Shown: positions 38,330 to 50,699, counted from the stretch's first letter. The stretch: DNA of 64,000 nt from Thamnaconus septentrionalis (GCA_009823395.1 CM020509.1:9413501-9477500), one strand, 5' to 3'. Notes: generated by a model not told the origin, from the sequence alone. Numbers and translations are program-made.

Positions 38330-40350
38330 ACTCTTATTCACAAGCCATCCACCAACAGGCCTCCTGGACGTTGAGTAATCGTTGGCTCAGCGTTTTGTGT
38401 GTTTCACAAAGTTAAATCAGCGTTTGGCACCTTTGCCGAGGCCCAGCTGCTGAGTTGCGTCCCATGACGTCCTCGCCGCCGCCGCCGCACGCCAATTCTG
38501 CTGGTGAGCGGCGGCGAGTAAGCATTGTAATTGTGGGTGTAAAAGCATTACAAACCGTCGTTGGCTCGACGCTGTGAACAGAAGGACGAGTTCACGATTA
38601 CTGTACGCAATCGCTCCGTTTTCCATTGGGCTCCATCTGCCGCAGCTGTTGTATATTTTAATATGAATGTCTTGGATCTGAGCGAATGAGCATCCCCGAG
38701 ATAAGGCGCCCTCCCTCTGGGCCTAGTCCTGAGTTTTCTAACTTCTTAACTCCTTATCTTCTTCAACTTTTAAACACACACATACGCACACACACACACA
38801 CACAAACCGGCACAGTTTCTCCCAAGTAAAGTCTTGCAGAATAAAGAGCTTTCTCCTGTGTCCAATTATCTAGATCACTGGTCCCAGCGTCCCAAAACAG
38901 CTCTGAGGTCACAAACGCTGTGTTGCCAAGTGGTGAGTGGGAGCGTGTGGCCTCAGTTAGGCAGAGCCAGCTTCGCTTTTCTTATTTGATTCAAAATTAA
39001 CAACAAAATCCACCAAAGGCCAACAGCACAACAAGTCTTCCTGCATCCACATCTGTTTAGTTACAAACCAAGGCTTCACATATGGACATCCATGTGAGAA
39101 TTTAGCTCCAAAATGGTCGACTACATACCAAAAAATCAATAAACTCGTATCATATGTTTAACTTAATAAAGGAGTGAGGTTGAGGTCAGCGTCAACGTCC
39201 TCTTGGAATCATGAAGAGATCAATAGTAAGACTTGCACAGGAAACTTCCCCTCTGGAACCAGATGGACAGCTTCCCAGAAGCTGAGGGTTTGCTTCAGGT
39301 ATCCAGCTGGGAAAAGCAAACAGGAAACATTTCAAAAGGAGATGCTCTGGATTGGATGGTGAACATTTTGCCATCATAGTCAACGCGGAGCCATCCAGTT
39401 TTTATTTTTTTATTTTTTTTGCTTTTTTTTTCACTGTTAGGAAGGAATTTTTCTAAGAGCTGGAGGCATCCGTCGGAGTGCCAAACTTAACTCTTTCCAC
39501 AGATCAAAGCCTTTCTTTCTGGTGAAACTGCCAGGAGGAAGAAGGTGCCAGAATCCAGGCTAATCTCCTCGGCAGCAATTTACCATTTAGAATTTTGCCG
39601 TCCTCTGTTGCTTCCGACGTGATTCCCAAATGCTTCAGCGGCTCCCCGTCCTTCGCGCTTCAAGCTTTCTGCTAATCGTCTCCTCGTTAATGGGATGAAC
39701 CTGCTCCAGGTGGGAGCTTCTTGCGACAAAAAAGCCGGCATTGGAATTTGGGAGAGGTTAAAACCAGCTGGGGGAGTCTTTGGATTTGGCGAACCCGTAA
39801 CTCCGCTGTTGATATCATCTCCTGTTGGTCGCTGCAGTTGGTGGCTTTGACTCTTGAACCATCTGAATAAACATCTGCACCGTGGGAGCCCTGCTGTCAG
39901 TGGGAGTCTCTACTGGAGCAATAAAACTTTTTTTACAGACAAAAAACCCCAAATTCAACGGTTCAATAATAATGTTTGCACTGCAGTTGTTCCCATTTTT
40001 TTTATTCTCTCTGTTCTGCACCGTGTGGGCTGAAGGACATTAGGCAGATGGCCTTTAATTCCCACTGGTCCCCGGGGCTGCGGGGGAGCGGGAATGTTAC
40101 AAGGACAGAGGAGCCTTTGACCGCAGCAGAAGTGTCTGTCTTGTTCAGTCACCCGCCTCTCGCCGCGCCCACTCTACCCTAGTTTTCCGCCACGGAAAAC
40201 ACGCCTGATTAATTTTTCCTCTCCTCGGCCAAACAAACAAGACGGTCGAGTCCTCGGTAACGGTGTGTGACAGCTGCAGCCGGTTCTGACAGGGGTGTCG
40301 GAGCGGGGCAACAGGTCCGGCTTCTTCAGGTAGGAGCTGCACACAGTCAG
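38330..40350. other. Non-coding stretch, no gene recognised
   Basis: It contains a short AC tract (38775-38803) and a T-rich patch near 39400-39432. None of the open frames shows a domain or paired splice sites. Confidence 0.5.
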
Positions 40351-40352
40351 GT

Positions 40353-40384
<32 letters not shown>
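40353..40384. repeat. (GT)n microsatellite
   Basis: About 16 GT units without interruption. Non-coding. Confidence 0.95.
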
Positions 40385-40387
<3 letters not shown>

Positions 40388-40389
40388 CC

Positions 40390-41484
40390 TGAAAATGGGA
40401 GCAGATCCCACTGCTTCTCAGGGAGGCGCATCACGCGGCTGCTGCCTTCAGTTTAGCATTAACGTGCAGACGCGGCTGCGTTTCAATTGAGTTTTTCCTC
40501 CGTTGCCTCCAAATCATGTGGCTCTGTAGTTTCTTTTGTTTATGTCCTCTTCCCCCCTTTTGCTCCACCATTGGGAAATCCCATTGAGATGAAAATGTCC
40601 CCAATGCGGGGGAATCGGTCAAGGCAGCCCAAACGCAAAAATCAACATGCGGCGAGATGAAATGTACACAACAGGACGTGCAAGTTGAACTGTGTTGATT
40701 GGAAATGTGCATCTTCGACTGCAAAGTGTCTTCCTGAGGGTCAGGAAACACTGGAAAACTAAAGTAGCTGAATTTGTTTAGGTTTTTTTTCTTTACCCCA
40801 GAATGGCGAGGCAACGGTTTGATAGATTTTATTGTCTGTCACTTTTGTGGCATGTTTGGGAAAAAAACCTCCTCCTGCTTTCTGTTTTCTTTTTTTATTA
40901 TTCAGTGTCTCGGGAGGCATGCGGCGGCACACCCGCTGCGCTGAGCTGCCCCTCGTCCACGCGAAGCCGCTAAATAATACATGCTCAAAGCTCGACTCGT
41001 GTTCTCGAAATCTAAAGTGGCTGACGGAGCCACCAGATGTTTTCGAGTCCCGGGGCAGATGCGAGCGAGGGATGCGGGCCTGCTGCGCACGTTTAGAGAC
41101 GTTTTGCATGACAAGCGTGCAGAACGTGGTCCATGACAACCGCGGTCCATCTCGCTCACCTGCGCGGCTTCACTGCGGCAGCTGAGCGAGATGGACTGCT
41201 CAGCTGGCGCCAACGTTGCCAACTCGTGTCGTGCTCCATCTTGACACGGATGTTTTGATTTCCTTACACTTCATTCCTCTTGAGGCGACACTCTCGGTAT
41301 GAATGCCTCTCAGACGCTCAGCGCGTATTATCACAGAAGTCATTCGGTTTGAACAGCAGTCATTTCAGTTTGGTTTTTAGCTGCACATGCATTTGTAGCT
41401 TTGCTCGTGTGTAAACCAGCATATCCACAACTTAAAGTGAAGACGATGAGAGGAACCTTTTTTTCCGGCACTCCAGAGAACAAG

Positions 41485-41560
<76 letters not shown>

Positions 41561-43550
41561 ATCCACCCTCGTTAGAGAATTCCCTCTCTGTCTCAAGTGT
41601 CTTATTTCCAGCTCCATTTTAACATCTCCAGGAGGCGACGTTCAAAAAGGCAAAACCAACAATTATGCCGCCTTTCTGAAAATCGTCTTCATCACTCGAC
41701 AGTCAACACTTCTTCTCCTTCACGTCAGCAGCCGCACGCTCAAGCGCAGCTGCTCAGGGTGCGAAACCGGGACCCGACTTTATCCGGTTGTCTCTGTGCC
41801 AAGGCGAGGCGAAGGCTTCACGCGCGGGTCGCATGTGACCTCCGATGTTTTCCGGAGAAGGAGCCGGCGTGCTGAGAACTGGCAAGGAGATTCACACAAC
41901 GCTCACCTGCTCTGACAGGAGGTGCGAGACGGAGGAAAGGCAACAAGTTTATGGGCGACTGGGCTGGGAGTGATGGCGGGGAGGGGATGACTCATGAGGG
42001 ACGTTAAAAAAAGGGAAAAACAAAAACAAACTCGTTCGTCCGATCTGAGTCGGCGAGGTGGCCCCACAGAGCCAGTGAGGAACGGAGACAAAGAGCAATG
42101 AATATGTAGAGAGGAGGAGATAAAGATGAAGAAGGGGGGGATGAGCCGTGTGTGCCGAGTGTCTCTCGGGGGGGAAATCGTTCACTGAGATGTTGACACT
42201 GTAGCAATAAGTCTTTCTTCACGGTTCACTTGGGGCTTGATTTGTTCAAGGAAAAAGAAAAAAAAACCCACCTGAGCTCAGAGAGAAGCAGTGGCTGAGC
42301 TGCATTTTCTCCGCCAGGCCCTCCTCTTGTTATTCCGTCGTGAAGCAACAAAGGATTTTTTTTTTATTGTGAATGCTTTATTTTGTATTTGTGGTGAAAA
42401 AAAAGAAGTAATTGGCAGTGATCGGTAGGAGAATCACGTTGAGAGAATGTAATTATGGAGAAACCCTTTAGAAAGAGAAGCTGTAATTTCCTTAACTTGC
42501 TGTTTCATATTTTGATTTGATTAGAGGCCCACTGTGTTAGTTTTAGGAGAAGCTAATTGGATGAAGGTGTATTGCAAACTGCGTTAATGTTCCTCTCTCT
42601 CTGCTGAATGAAATCACACATTCCCCAGCAGATCCATCTCAAGGATAGACTGCTCAGGATTTGCTCTCGACGTTGCCCTAAAAAAAAAAAACAACACACA
42701 TTAGTATTGACAGATGCCTTCAGATGATGGACATCTTAATGTTGCAGTTTGGCCAGACGCGTTTCCAGGCGCCTGCAGATAAAACGTATGACTTTCCAAG
42801 TCCTGTTGAGTTCGTTCATCAGTTCAACACCCGTCCCTGAGCCCCCCTTTTCTCTGTGTTATTTGTAGGTTTTCAAAAGAATTCAAACGGTTGGCAAGAA
42901 ATCGGAACACCTGCTATTATTGAATGAATGAAAACTGAAAAACATTTTTTTTAATCTTCGAGTTGTGGTGAGGCAGCGAGTTACCAGGTTTCTGGCTGAA
43001 AGCACAGCAGCCCCACCTCCTCCACCCCCCCGACCTTGATCAGAGTGCTGCTCTACAAAGCCTGACCGTTATGCACTTACATGTGACTTCTTTTGTGAAT
43101 GTGCCATCTGATGACTGCTGCTGTTAAGATGAGAGGATTTTTTTTTTCTTTTTAGGAATGGATACGAATTAAATTGACCATGTAAAGAAAACAACATAAT
43201 TTGAGAGCCCTCGGCCTGTAGTGTGTGTGTGTGTGTGGGTGGGTGTGTGTGGATGATGGCGGTGCTGTGTGTGCCCTGGCCTTCCCCTTGACTTTTTCCT
43301 GACAGCTCTATTGAAAGGATTGCACCTTTTCACGTCAACCCCCAGATGCTCCTGCTCACTAAACGTCTGCGTGAGGGGAGGAAAAAAAAAAAGAAGCTTT
43401 TCTGTCTGTGTTTGTTTCCGTCTGTTTAATGGTTTGGAATAAGTTGCTGAAACATCTGGCCTCTCATGATTCTCTTTCTTTCTCTCGTGCACTCTGAAGA
43501 AATCACTTGGGTTTGACTTTTACTGACTGAAAAACCCGTTTGTATTGTTA
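40390..43550. other. Non-coding stretch, no gene recognised
   Basis: Includes the CT tract at 41488-41560. Open frames near 40759-41222 overlap on both strands and have no recognisable product. The Ser/Leu-only and Arg/Glu-only frames are translations of the CT tract. Confidence 0.5.
41488..41560. repeat. (CT)n microsatellite
   Basis: About 30 CT units to roughly 41547, one TG interruption, then about six more. A pure polypyrimidine tract. Confidence 0.95.
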
Positions 43551-43555
43551 AACAC

Positions 43556-43600
43556 TCACAGTGAGAAGGTTGCAGGTTCGCTGCCAATGATTTTTGGGTA
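43556..43600 (+). mobile_element. SINE head fragment
   Basis: cactcacagtgagaaggttg followed by caggttcgctgccaatg matches the box-B side of the tRNA-like teleost SINE head. The rest of the element is absent or unrecognisable. Confidence 0.45.
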
Positions 43601-43772
43601 TTCAGTTCATATAATACATCCATATGCGTGATATGTTGTCACCAGCCTCAGCTTTAATTTCGGACCCAGGAAGAACAAAAAGTCTGTTTTGAAATTGCAT
43701 GATTCTCCAAAAACATTAAAATGGTTAAATGCAGCAGTTTATCTTCTTTGAGCAAGAGTTATGCAATCAAGC

Positions 43773-43774
<2 letters not shown>

Positions 43775-43807
<33 letters not shown>

Positions 43808-43822
43808 TGTGTGTGTGTGTTT
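43775..43822. repeat. (GT)n microsatellite plus T-run
   Basis: GT units run with one GA interruption at 43805, then T9. It lies about 600 bases before the first sure drp2 exon. Confidence 0.95.
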
Positions 43823-44427
43823 TTTTTTCTTTTAAATCTCAGAAACTGAATGTGGGTCAGAACACTATGATGTGTTGTTTTTACTCAGGCAGGGTCTTTG
43901 AGTTCTCCACTGCTGCTGCTGTTCTGGGACCTCTGGATTGAAGGAGAGACGGAGAAGGCACCAGGAGCATCGCAGCGGCTTTAATAATGGCCCAAAAAAC
44001 ACCAGGCTCAGGTCGAGGCAGGCAGAGTTCAGCAGCCGCTCTCAGCAGCAGAACAAGCAAACAAATCCAAAGCCCGAAGGACAAATCCAAAACAACAGGC
44101 AGGCGCGAACATCACAACTGCTGGTAACAAGAGATGCAGGAGCTAAAAAAAACAACAAAAAACAGAAAACAAGAGCAGCACACGCAGCGACGGACAGGGA
44201 CGGAAAAACTTGAGTAAACAAGGAGATGAAGGTTAAAGAGACGTAAACAACAGGGAAAATATGAGGTGGGACAGGAGCAAAGACAGGAGGTGTGCAGAAG
44301 GACGAGACGGCAGGCGGAGAAGGAGGAAGGCAGCGAGTGTGACGGGAAAACACGGTTGTTGTGTTTACAGCAGTAACACGTGGCCGCTGTGTCGTTGTGT
44401 GTGTGTATGTGTGTGTGTGTGCTGCAG

Positions 44428-44602
44428 CTGCGGGGCGGCCCTCGTGGCCGGGATGCCACTGCGTGCCGTGCCAGTCCACGGTGGACGGTGACGGCCAGGA
44501 GGAGGGGACGGAGTGCCGGCGGCTGAGGGGAGGTGGCTCCAGCCAATCAGGAGACATGAACCTCTGCTGGAATGAGATCAAGCGCAAGTCCCACAACATC
44601 CG
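44428..44602 (+). CDS. drp2: drp2 exon encoding the divergent N-terminal segment and MNLCWNEIK start of the rod
   Basis: Dystrophin-related protein 2 is a short dystrophin relative. It lacks the actin-binding domain and links dystroglycan at the membrane to intracellular partners; in mammals it acts with periaxin in Schwann cells. This 175-base exon follows the acceptor gtgctgcag and ends at donor gtaaga. Its frame is open throughout: two bases of a split codon, then AGRPSWPGCHCVPC, a Gly/Glu/Arg-rich linker, and MNLCWNEIKRKSHNIR. The last block is nearly identical to the DRP2 segment I recall (MNLCWNEIKKKSHNLR) and differs clearly from the matching dystrophin segment (NFKWSELRKKSLNIR). The exon ends two bases into an Arg codon that is completed at 60174. 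The linker before the Met is poorly conserved, but VPC may match a VPC in human DRP2. Translation could also start at the ATG at 44556, which corresponds to the internal Met used by a shorter DRP2 form. The acceptor is the least certain border. Confidence 0.85.
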
Positions 44603-46009
44603 GTAAGACGGCGGTCGCCTCCACTCTGCTTGTCTGGCTGAACTGATATTTGATTGACTTTGTGAGAGTTTTGTTTTGTTTTTTATTCGGAAAAATATCT
44701 GATTGATTTAACATAAAAAGTTGTACTTACATTTAAAATCATACAGTGGTTTCCATGAGCAATTCTTTTCATTGGATTTCTCGGGTATGAAAACCGGTGC
44801 GAAAAATACATGCGGATCAGTGGGGTGACAATATATCATTGTAACTAATGGTCACTAAAATTCTTTGTAATGTGTCACTGTGACCAAATTATGAGCTTTT
44901 GTTTTTTAAACACGTCAGTCCAATTAAAGATTTTGAAAAAGCTTCACTGTTTCTTTTCCTGCACTCGGGTCCTCCAGTCAAACGCCATAAATGTGGCACT
45001 GATAGGAAAGGAAGATGGATGAAACAACAAGGTGATAACCTTGCACGGCAGCTGGTTCAACTCTGATTTCTGCTCGGAAATCGCGCTCATCCGTCATTCT
45101 GGCCTCCAGCGGATGGCGCTTTCTCACTCGCTCAGAGGCAAAGTTTGTTGCGAGAGAAGAGGTGAGCCCTGCGCAGCGGCGGCTAGCTGCTAGCTAATGC
45201 GATGCCTTGCACAGCTTGAAAGCTTTAAGATGTCATTCCTGGCCAAAGTCGCATTAAAAGATCTGGTGGCTTGCAGCAGGTTGGATATCTGCCAATTAGC
45301 CTCCCAGTTTAGCCGCCCGCTCCAAGAGTTTTTAGGTGGCATCTTGACCAGATGGATTGACGACGTACGGTCAGCTTTGCTAGGTTCCCAGAGCGAGACC
45401 CACCTATTGTATGTTAGTGTCACTCGATGTTGTTTACAGCCTTCCTGATTGCTAATTTATTCATCAGTGGTTTGTTCTGGGTCGTGTTGGTCGATTCAAG
45501 AATGGTCGGATACAGTTTGACCGATAAATTCATCAGCTGTACTTGAATTTTGACAAGGAAAGAAGGCTAACGAAATGGCCTAGCCAAGCTGGAAACGTAG
45601 CTATGTGGTCCAAACATGGTTCGTGCTTGCTGTAAATTTGCCACACTTTCATGTGTGTAAGTAGTTGGTGTAGAGATGCAAAATGCAAACATGACTGAAA
45701 GAAAATGGATGGATGGACCTTTATTGAAGTGCATCAGATGGATTATAATTGAATCAATAGACAAACTCATGTCTTGAAGCTACTGGAAATAAACTGAACG
45801 ATCGTTCTCTTGACATATCGGCAGTGGAATGTCCACGTGGAGTTTATGCCGACGCTGGGGAACAGAGACTAATGATGTCTGACGGGAAAAACAAAGAGAA
45901 CCACGACTGCCTCCGTCTCTGTCTGCTCCCACCGACAGTTCCTCTTGTTCCTCGTCGAAGCCAATTGTCAGCCAATTACCAAAGTGTTGTCTAATAACGT
46001 GCTGCCGCA

Positions 46010-46285
46010 CAATAATGCATATTTCAGAAGCCCCCCCATCCAGTTGCCAGATTAATTATTGATATCACGCGGGTTAATGACGCCATTGTGCGAGATTCAC
46101 TGTAGATTCCCCCACCCCTCCCTCCGAAGCAAACAATTAGCAGCCTGTCCTGTTGTTCTTTGATGCCTAATTGGAAACTGTCCAGGCGTGCCGCATCACT
46201 CGGGCCTTCTCCAATTCAACTGGCATCTTGTTTAGACAATTGGCCCCACTAATTGCTTACTTGACCCCGCCGCGACGAGGGGGTG
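46010..46285. promoter_or_regulatory. Candidate intronic enhancer (TAATT and ACAATTG cluster)
   Basis: Within 275 non-repetitive bases there are cagattaattattgat, aaacaattagcagcc, tgcctaattgg, tttagacaattggcc and ccactaattgc. TAATT is the core of homeodomain sites and ACAAT/ATTGT that of Sox/HMG sites. No open coding frame crosses the patch and it contains no simple repeat. It lies 1.4 kb downstream of a drp2 exon. Confidence 0.3.
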
Positions 46286-47299
46286 CGGGAGGGGGAGGTT
46301 AGGGAAGGATAGTTGTGAAATTGGTTAAGACAGTGTAGCCCGCGGTGGCGTGTAATGAGATCACTATGGATGGCCCGCAGCGTGCGCTGTTTATGCATCG
46401 GCCTGCACTCTGGCTCCATCCGGCCGAGGAAGGACGGAGCCGGGGGTGGAGGGGGTGAGGGGTAGGGTGGAGGGAGAGGGAGAAAAGACAGCCGGTATTA
46501 AATCATCAGCGAGGACGGATGAGATACGGGCAAGCGGGAGGGGCAGCGAGGAAGAAGAAAAGCCAGAGTGAAAAGCTGTCTAACCTTGAGGCCGAGAGCC
46601 GGCCGGAGGAAACGTCTGACTGCGTTTAATGCCGGCGGCTGGACAAGCGCACAAAAGTGGCATTAAAAAGGAGCCCGTCTGCACTTGATTGACAGGTGGT
46701 TAAGTCTCTGTCTCAGTCAGAGAGTCCTCGCCGCTTCTTTCTTCCCTCTCAACATCCTCCAAGTACAGAGCTCCCGGTGAAGCACTCGAGTAAAAAAGAG
46801 GCTTTGAACATCACAAAATCATCCTTTTTTTCAGTCGATTTTCAATATTCATCTCGTGCCACCGTGTTATCTACACAAGTCCATACAATAGAGCTCCAGG
46901 GCCTCTGAACTCTTGGGTGCACGTTGGTCTATCCTTCCAGAAAACACACAGTTGACTCTCAATCCTGCTCATGACAAGTGACTCTTTCTGTCTAATCTGC
47001 TGTTTAGCCGCTAGGTTTGCACATTGACGTCGCCATCGTTCTTGCACATGCACTTCCTGTTTCTGCAGAACTGCATCCTTGGAATGTCCTGGGTTAACCC
47101 CCCACCACACACCCCGCCCAATCCCTGTGATACTTATGCCTGACGAATATACAAAGAAAAACAAGACTCCGGCAGATGTTCTTTTCCCGGCTGCCTCAGT
47201 GGTGGTAAAAAATAAAATGTAAATACAGAATACTATCCATCACGAGCTTATGTGCAAAAATATGCTAAGACTCGGTGGAGTCTCAGCTTGATTCACGCT

Positions 47300-48480
47300 G
47301 CTCCCGCCTCCTCCTCCTCTCTCTCTCTCTCTCTCCAACCACCCCCCACCCTGTGTCACAGTTTGACAAGGCCACCGCCACGTTTGTAGACTGTGTGCAC
47401 GCGCTGCATTCTCTAAATGTTTACAGGGTGGCAGTGGCGACTGCGATGCTATCTGTGCGACACAGCGCCGCTCCTCTAATTGGGGCCCGGCTCTGATAAC
47501 GGAAGGTCAGCGTGGCTGATCACTTTACCGGCGTATTGCGTGAAAAAGCAGGCGAAACTCAGCGTGGGTCGACCTCGGCGGCCTCCCCTCTCTGCATCTC
47601 GGTTTACTGATTATAAAACAGAGGCTCGGTGACATCGGTGAGAAAAAATTAAATAAAAAACTGAGTGTGGCCGTGTGGTTCAGGCTTTATTAACTTGCGA
47701 TTAAATGTCCTGTGCAGGGATTGAGATAATAGCCCCCAAACAAGTGAACCATATTACTGTTTTGCACCATGTCTATTGTTGCCTGAATGATTATGAATAC
47801 ATTTAAGAGACATTTATTGCAGCAGGCACAGTGCCGCGGCCGCTCAGCCGTCCCTGATTTATAGGGAAAGTCACGGGTGTTGGGCAGAAACCTTGTTTGT
47901 CCATAATTATTACTTATCAGGGCAGAAAAAAATAGGTTTTCTTGAAAAAATAAAATGAACAGGACATCCTCAGAGGAAGAGGTTTTTTTTTTTAAATATA
48001 GGGCAGATAAGTTTGTAAAAATGAATATGTGGAGATAAAATGTGACTGACAGTAATGATTTACTGGGGTGGAATAAAATGTTGAGACATCAGGTTTTCGG
48101 CTGACACGCCGTGTCAAAGTGTTGTATTGAAGTTTTTTTTTATTTTTTTTTGCAGGAAGCTCACGCTGCACTTTAATTAGAGACTTGAGAAGACTTGGTG
48201 TGAAGGGTGGAAGTGGAAACTATTCTCACAAGAGTTTCTCAGCGTGTACGGAGCTGAGGGGAAGACCCGTGCGTACCAGTGACTTCCTGTAGCGCCGCAA
48301 AGCTAATTGGCTGCTGGTTGAACTAAATGGGATGCGCTCGTCGCCATGTTCTGCGCGACGCGTCCCCCCGGGGGTGCCGCGATCAAAGGCGTCGTCCCGC
48401 TGAGACCAGCTGTTGCGATCATCATCGCGACACGTGCGCGGCAGCGGGGCTTGATGTTGAATTGTCTGGTAAAAAAATAA
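47300..48480. other. Intronic stretch, nothing recognised
   Basis: Contains a CT tract at about 47315-47333, AT-rich DNA with poly-T and poly-A runs around 47930-48160, and an A-rich (AAATA)n-like run at 48472-48512. No exon signal is seen. Confidence 0.5.
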
Positions 48481-48884
48481 AAAATAAAAAATACAAAAGT
48501 AAATAAATAAACGAAAAGCTTCCCCGGTGTTGTGTCAACTCGGGGCTCCTTGTCGCTTGTTGTCACCTAACTGGATTGTCTAGTGGTGTCAATTGGTAAC
48601 AATAGTGGGGATTGTTGCTGTGCCCGGCTGCAGTGCCCACCAGGGGGGCTGTGGGAGTATCGCCGACATGCAGAGAATTTATTTGATGCATGGTTGGGAT
48701 GACTGCAGGGGGCCAGCAGGCCCACGCTCCGTGTCTGTGTGGCAGCGAGGAGGAATGGCTGGCTCTCACAGTGTTTTCTCCTTGAAGATTCTGGTTTAGA
48801 TCTTTATTCTTCATCCCAGGACGGTGACGACCAATCGGCTTATCAACTGTCCCAAAAAAAGAGTCTGTGGATCCACAGGAAATG

Positions 48885-49230
48885 GCAGTATTTAGCCCTC
48901 TGTTTATAGCCTCCAGCTACAAATACAAGCAGCTAGATCTGTAGATCCCTCCTCATGTTTGCTAAGAACAAACTGTATCTTTGGGTGCTGTCGCTGACCT
49001 GAAAGACGTATCAGTTCCCTTTGTGAAATCAAAAATGGCTGACTTCCAGAAGTGTATTTTTTTTTTTAGTTTACACCTTCTGAAACAAACTGAATAACAT
49101 GAAGATGAGAAAAATGATCCTCCTGTGGTGCAGTGATGCTTGAGCTGTCCAAAACACAGAATATTTAGCTCTCTGTTTACAGCCTTCTGAAAAAAAAGCT
49201 TTAGCCTTCTGACTGAACATGATGCTTTGT
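48885..49230 (-). mobile_element. Dispersed repeat family 'CACAAAGGG', two copies in tandem, reversed
   Basis: gtatttagccctctgtttat (48889) and atatttagctctctgtttac (49160) are near-identical, about 270 bases apart. Their reverse complements read ggctgtaaacagagagctaa, the 3' block seen in plus orientation at 22150 and 63120. A ttccctttgtgaaatca block at 49015 matches the family's CACAAAGGG block reversed. The arrangement suggests either a local duplication or two insertions. Confidence 0.55.
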
Positions 49231-49525
49231 TCGAGCTCGTCCCCATTTTGAACGAGACAAGGAGGCGAAGGGCAACACACTCGGCAGGCAGGTCGGCGAA
49301 TCCTCACACATCATCTGCGTTCTGTTTTTCTGCTCAACGCCCCTTTCCCTGCTAGCGCCCCCTACGGTCAGCTCAGGTTCATTGCAACACCCCTCTGGTT
49401 GTTCTCTGCTCCACTTTCCCACCATCAGCCTCTGCAGCCTCTGGTAAGTTTCAGACAGTGGCTGCAGTAATTCTACCAGCACGGTTACATGTTCATGATA
49501 ATGTATCTTTGTCCAAGGTCAGGAG

Positions 49526-49529
<4 letters not shown>

Positions 49530-49606
<77 letters not shown>

Positions 49607-49644
49607 CGCGTGCGTGTGTGTGTGTGTGCGTGTGCGTGTGTGTG
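49530..49644. repeat. Long (GT)n microsatellite with GC interruptions
   Basis: About 115 bases: some 35 perfect GT units, then a mixed GTGCGTGCGCGTGCGTGTG segment and more GT. This is the longest dinucleotide tract in the window. It is alternating purine-pyrimidine throughout, so it could adopt Z-form DNA. Confidence 0.95.
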
Positions 49645-50019
49645 ATTAAGCATTTTCCTACCATCAATCGCTCAGTCTCTAAAAGGGATGGATTTGTGCT
49701 CTCGCTGCTGCCGGGCGGGGAATCATTTTGAAATTCTGTGGTTTATTTAAGGAAAGTAGAAAACTGCGTTTTTTTCCCCTTTCTTCTTCCAGGGAGCTCT
49801 GTGAGTTATTCCATTACAGTGATGGATGTGGCTTAGGCTGCGCTGCCAAATAATGCAAATGTGACCCACATTTCAAGGTTAAAGAAGACGCTGTGGGACG
49901 CCGTCACTCAGCCGTGCCGTCGTTAATTGAGTAATTTTTGAGCGACACTAACTGAGGTCATTTGTGTCACCTGTTAATGAATGTGCAGCGTGTGGGAAAA
50001 CAATATTTGCAATCCCTAA

Positions 50020-50100
50020 GACAGCTGGGATAGGCTCCACCCACATCCCACAACTGTCAGTGCAGGATAGGAAGTGATAGAGAATTGGTGAATGGATGCG
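50020..50100 (+). mobile_element. SINE 3' fragment
   Basis: agctgggataggctccaccc and the ending 'aattggtgaatggatgcg' match the 3' part of the tRNA-like teleost SINE (usually 'gctgggataggctccagc' with a ggatggatg tail). The 5' two thirds are missing. Confidence 0.6.
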
Positions 50101-50384
50101 CTACTGTATGTCTTTTTTTTTTCTTTTTTTTAAAATAACAATTCAGTCAGTTGATTGATTTTTCCAAGAATGCAGCTCTCATGCTTAGGTTTTTTTCTTT
50201 AATTGAAGATAATTCCACTGATCTTTCACTCAACAAGCAAACGCATGACTGTCGTCAAAATTGATGACTTGTCTTCCATTAAAACAAAGGTTGAAAATTG
50301 CATTAACTTTGTCAGTCAGCACCAAGTTTCCTGACGAGTGAAATGCAAATGATGCTGTGCAATAATCCAAGAAGCAACGTCCGT

Positions 50385-50690
50385 CGGCCTGTCAGGTAGC
50401 TGCCGCTCTGACTTGTCTGATGAAGTGCAACAAGGGAAAACTGGAACTGTCCCACAGTCGTCCATAAATACGTGCTACAGTTGCAGTTGTTCTACAAGGA
50501 GGCGGTGCACCGGAAACCTGGGATGTTCTCCTCCTACAGTCCAAAAACGTGCATGTGAGGTGATTTGGAAACTCTGTATGTGAGTGCAAATGGTTGTTTG
50601 TCTCTATGTGGCCCTGCGATGATCTGCCGACTTGTCCAGCTGGGCGAGGCTCCAGCATAATTGATAATGAATGGATGGCTGGATGATTTA
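50385..50690 (+). mobile_element. tRNA-like teleost SINE, body and tail
   Basis: In order: tcctcctacagtccaaaaac, gtgcatgtgaggtgattt, ttgtctctatgtggccctgc, gatgatctgccgacttgtcc, gaggctccagc and the aatggatggctggatgat tail. This block order is the family signature. The head before 50515 is heavily degraded. Confidence 0.8.
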
Positions 50691-50699
50691 AACATTTTA

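Noticed and set aside
44042..44599. A 185-codon minus-strand frame overlapping the drp2 exon.
   Set aside because: It is a shadow of the plus-strand exon and adjacent GT repeat; no known domain.
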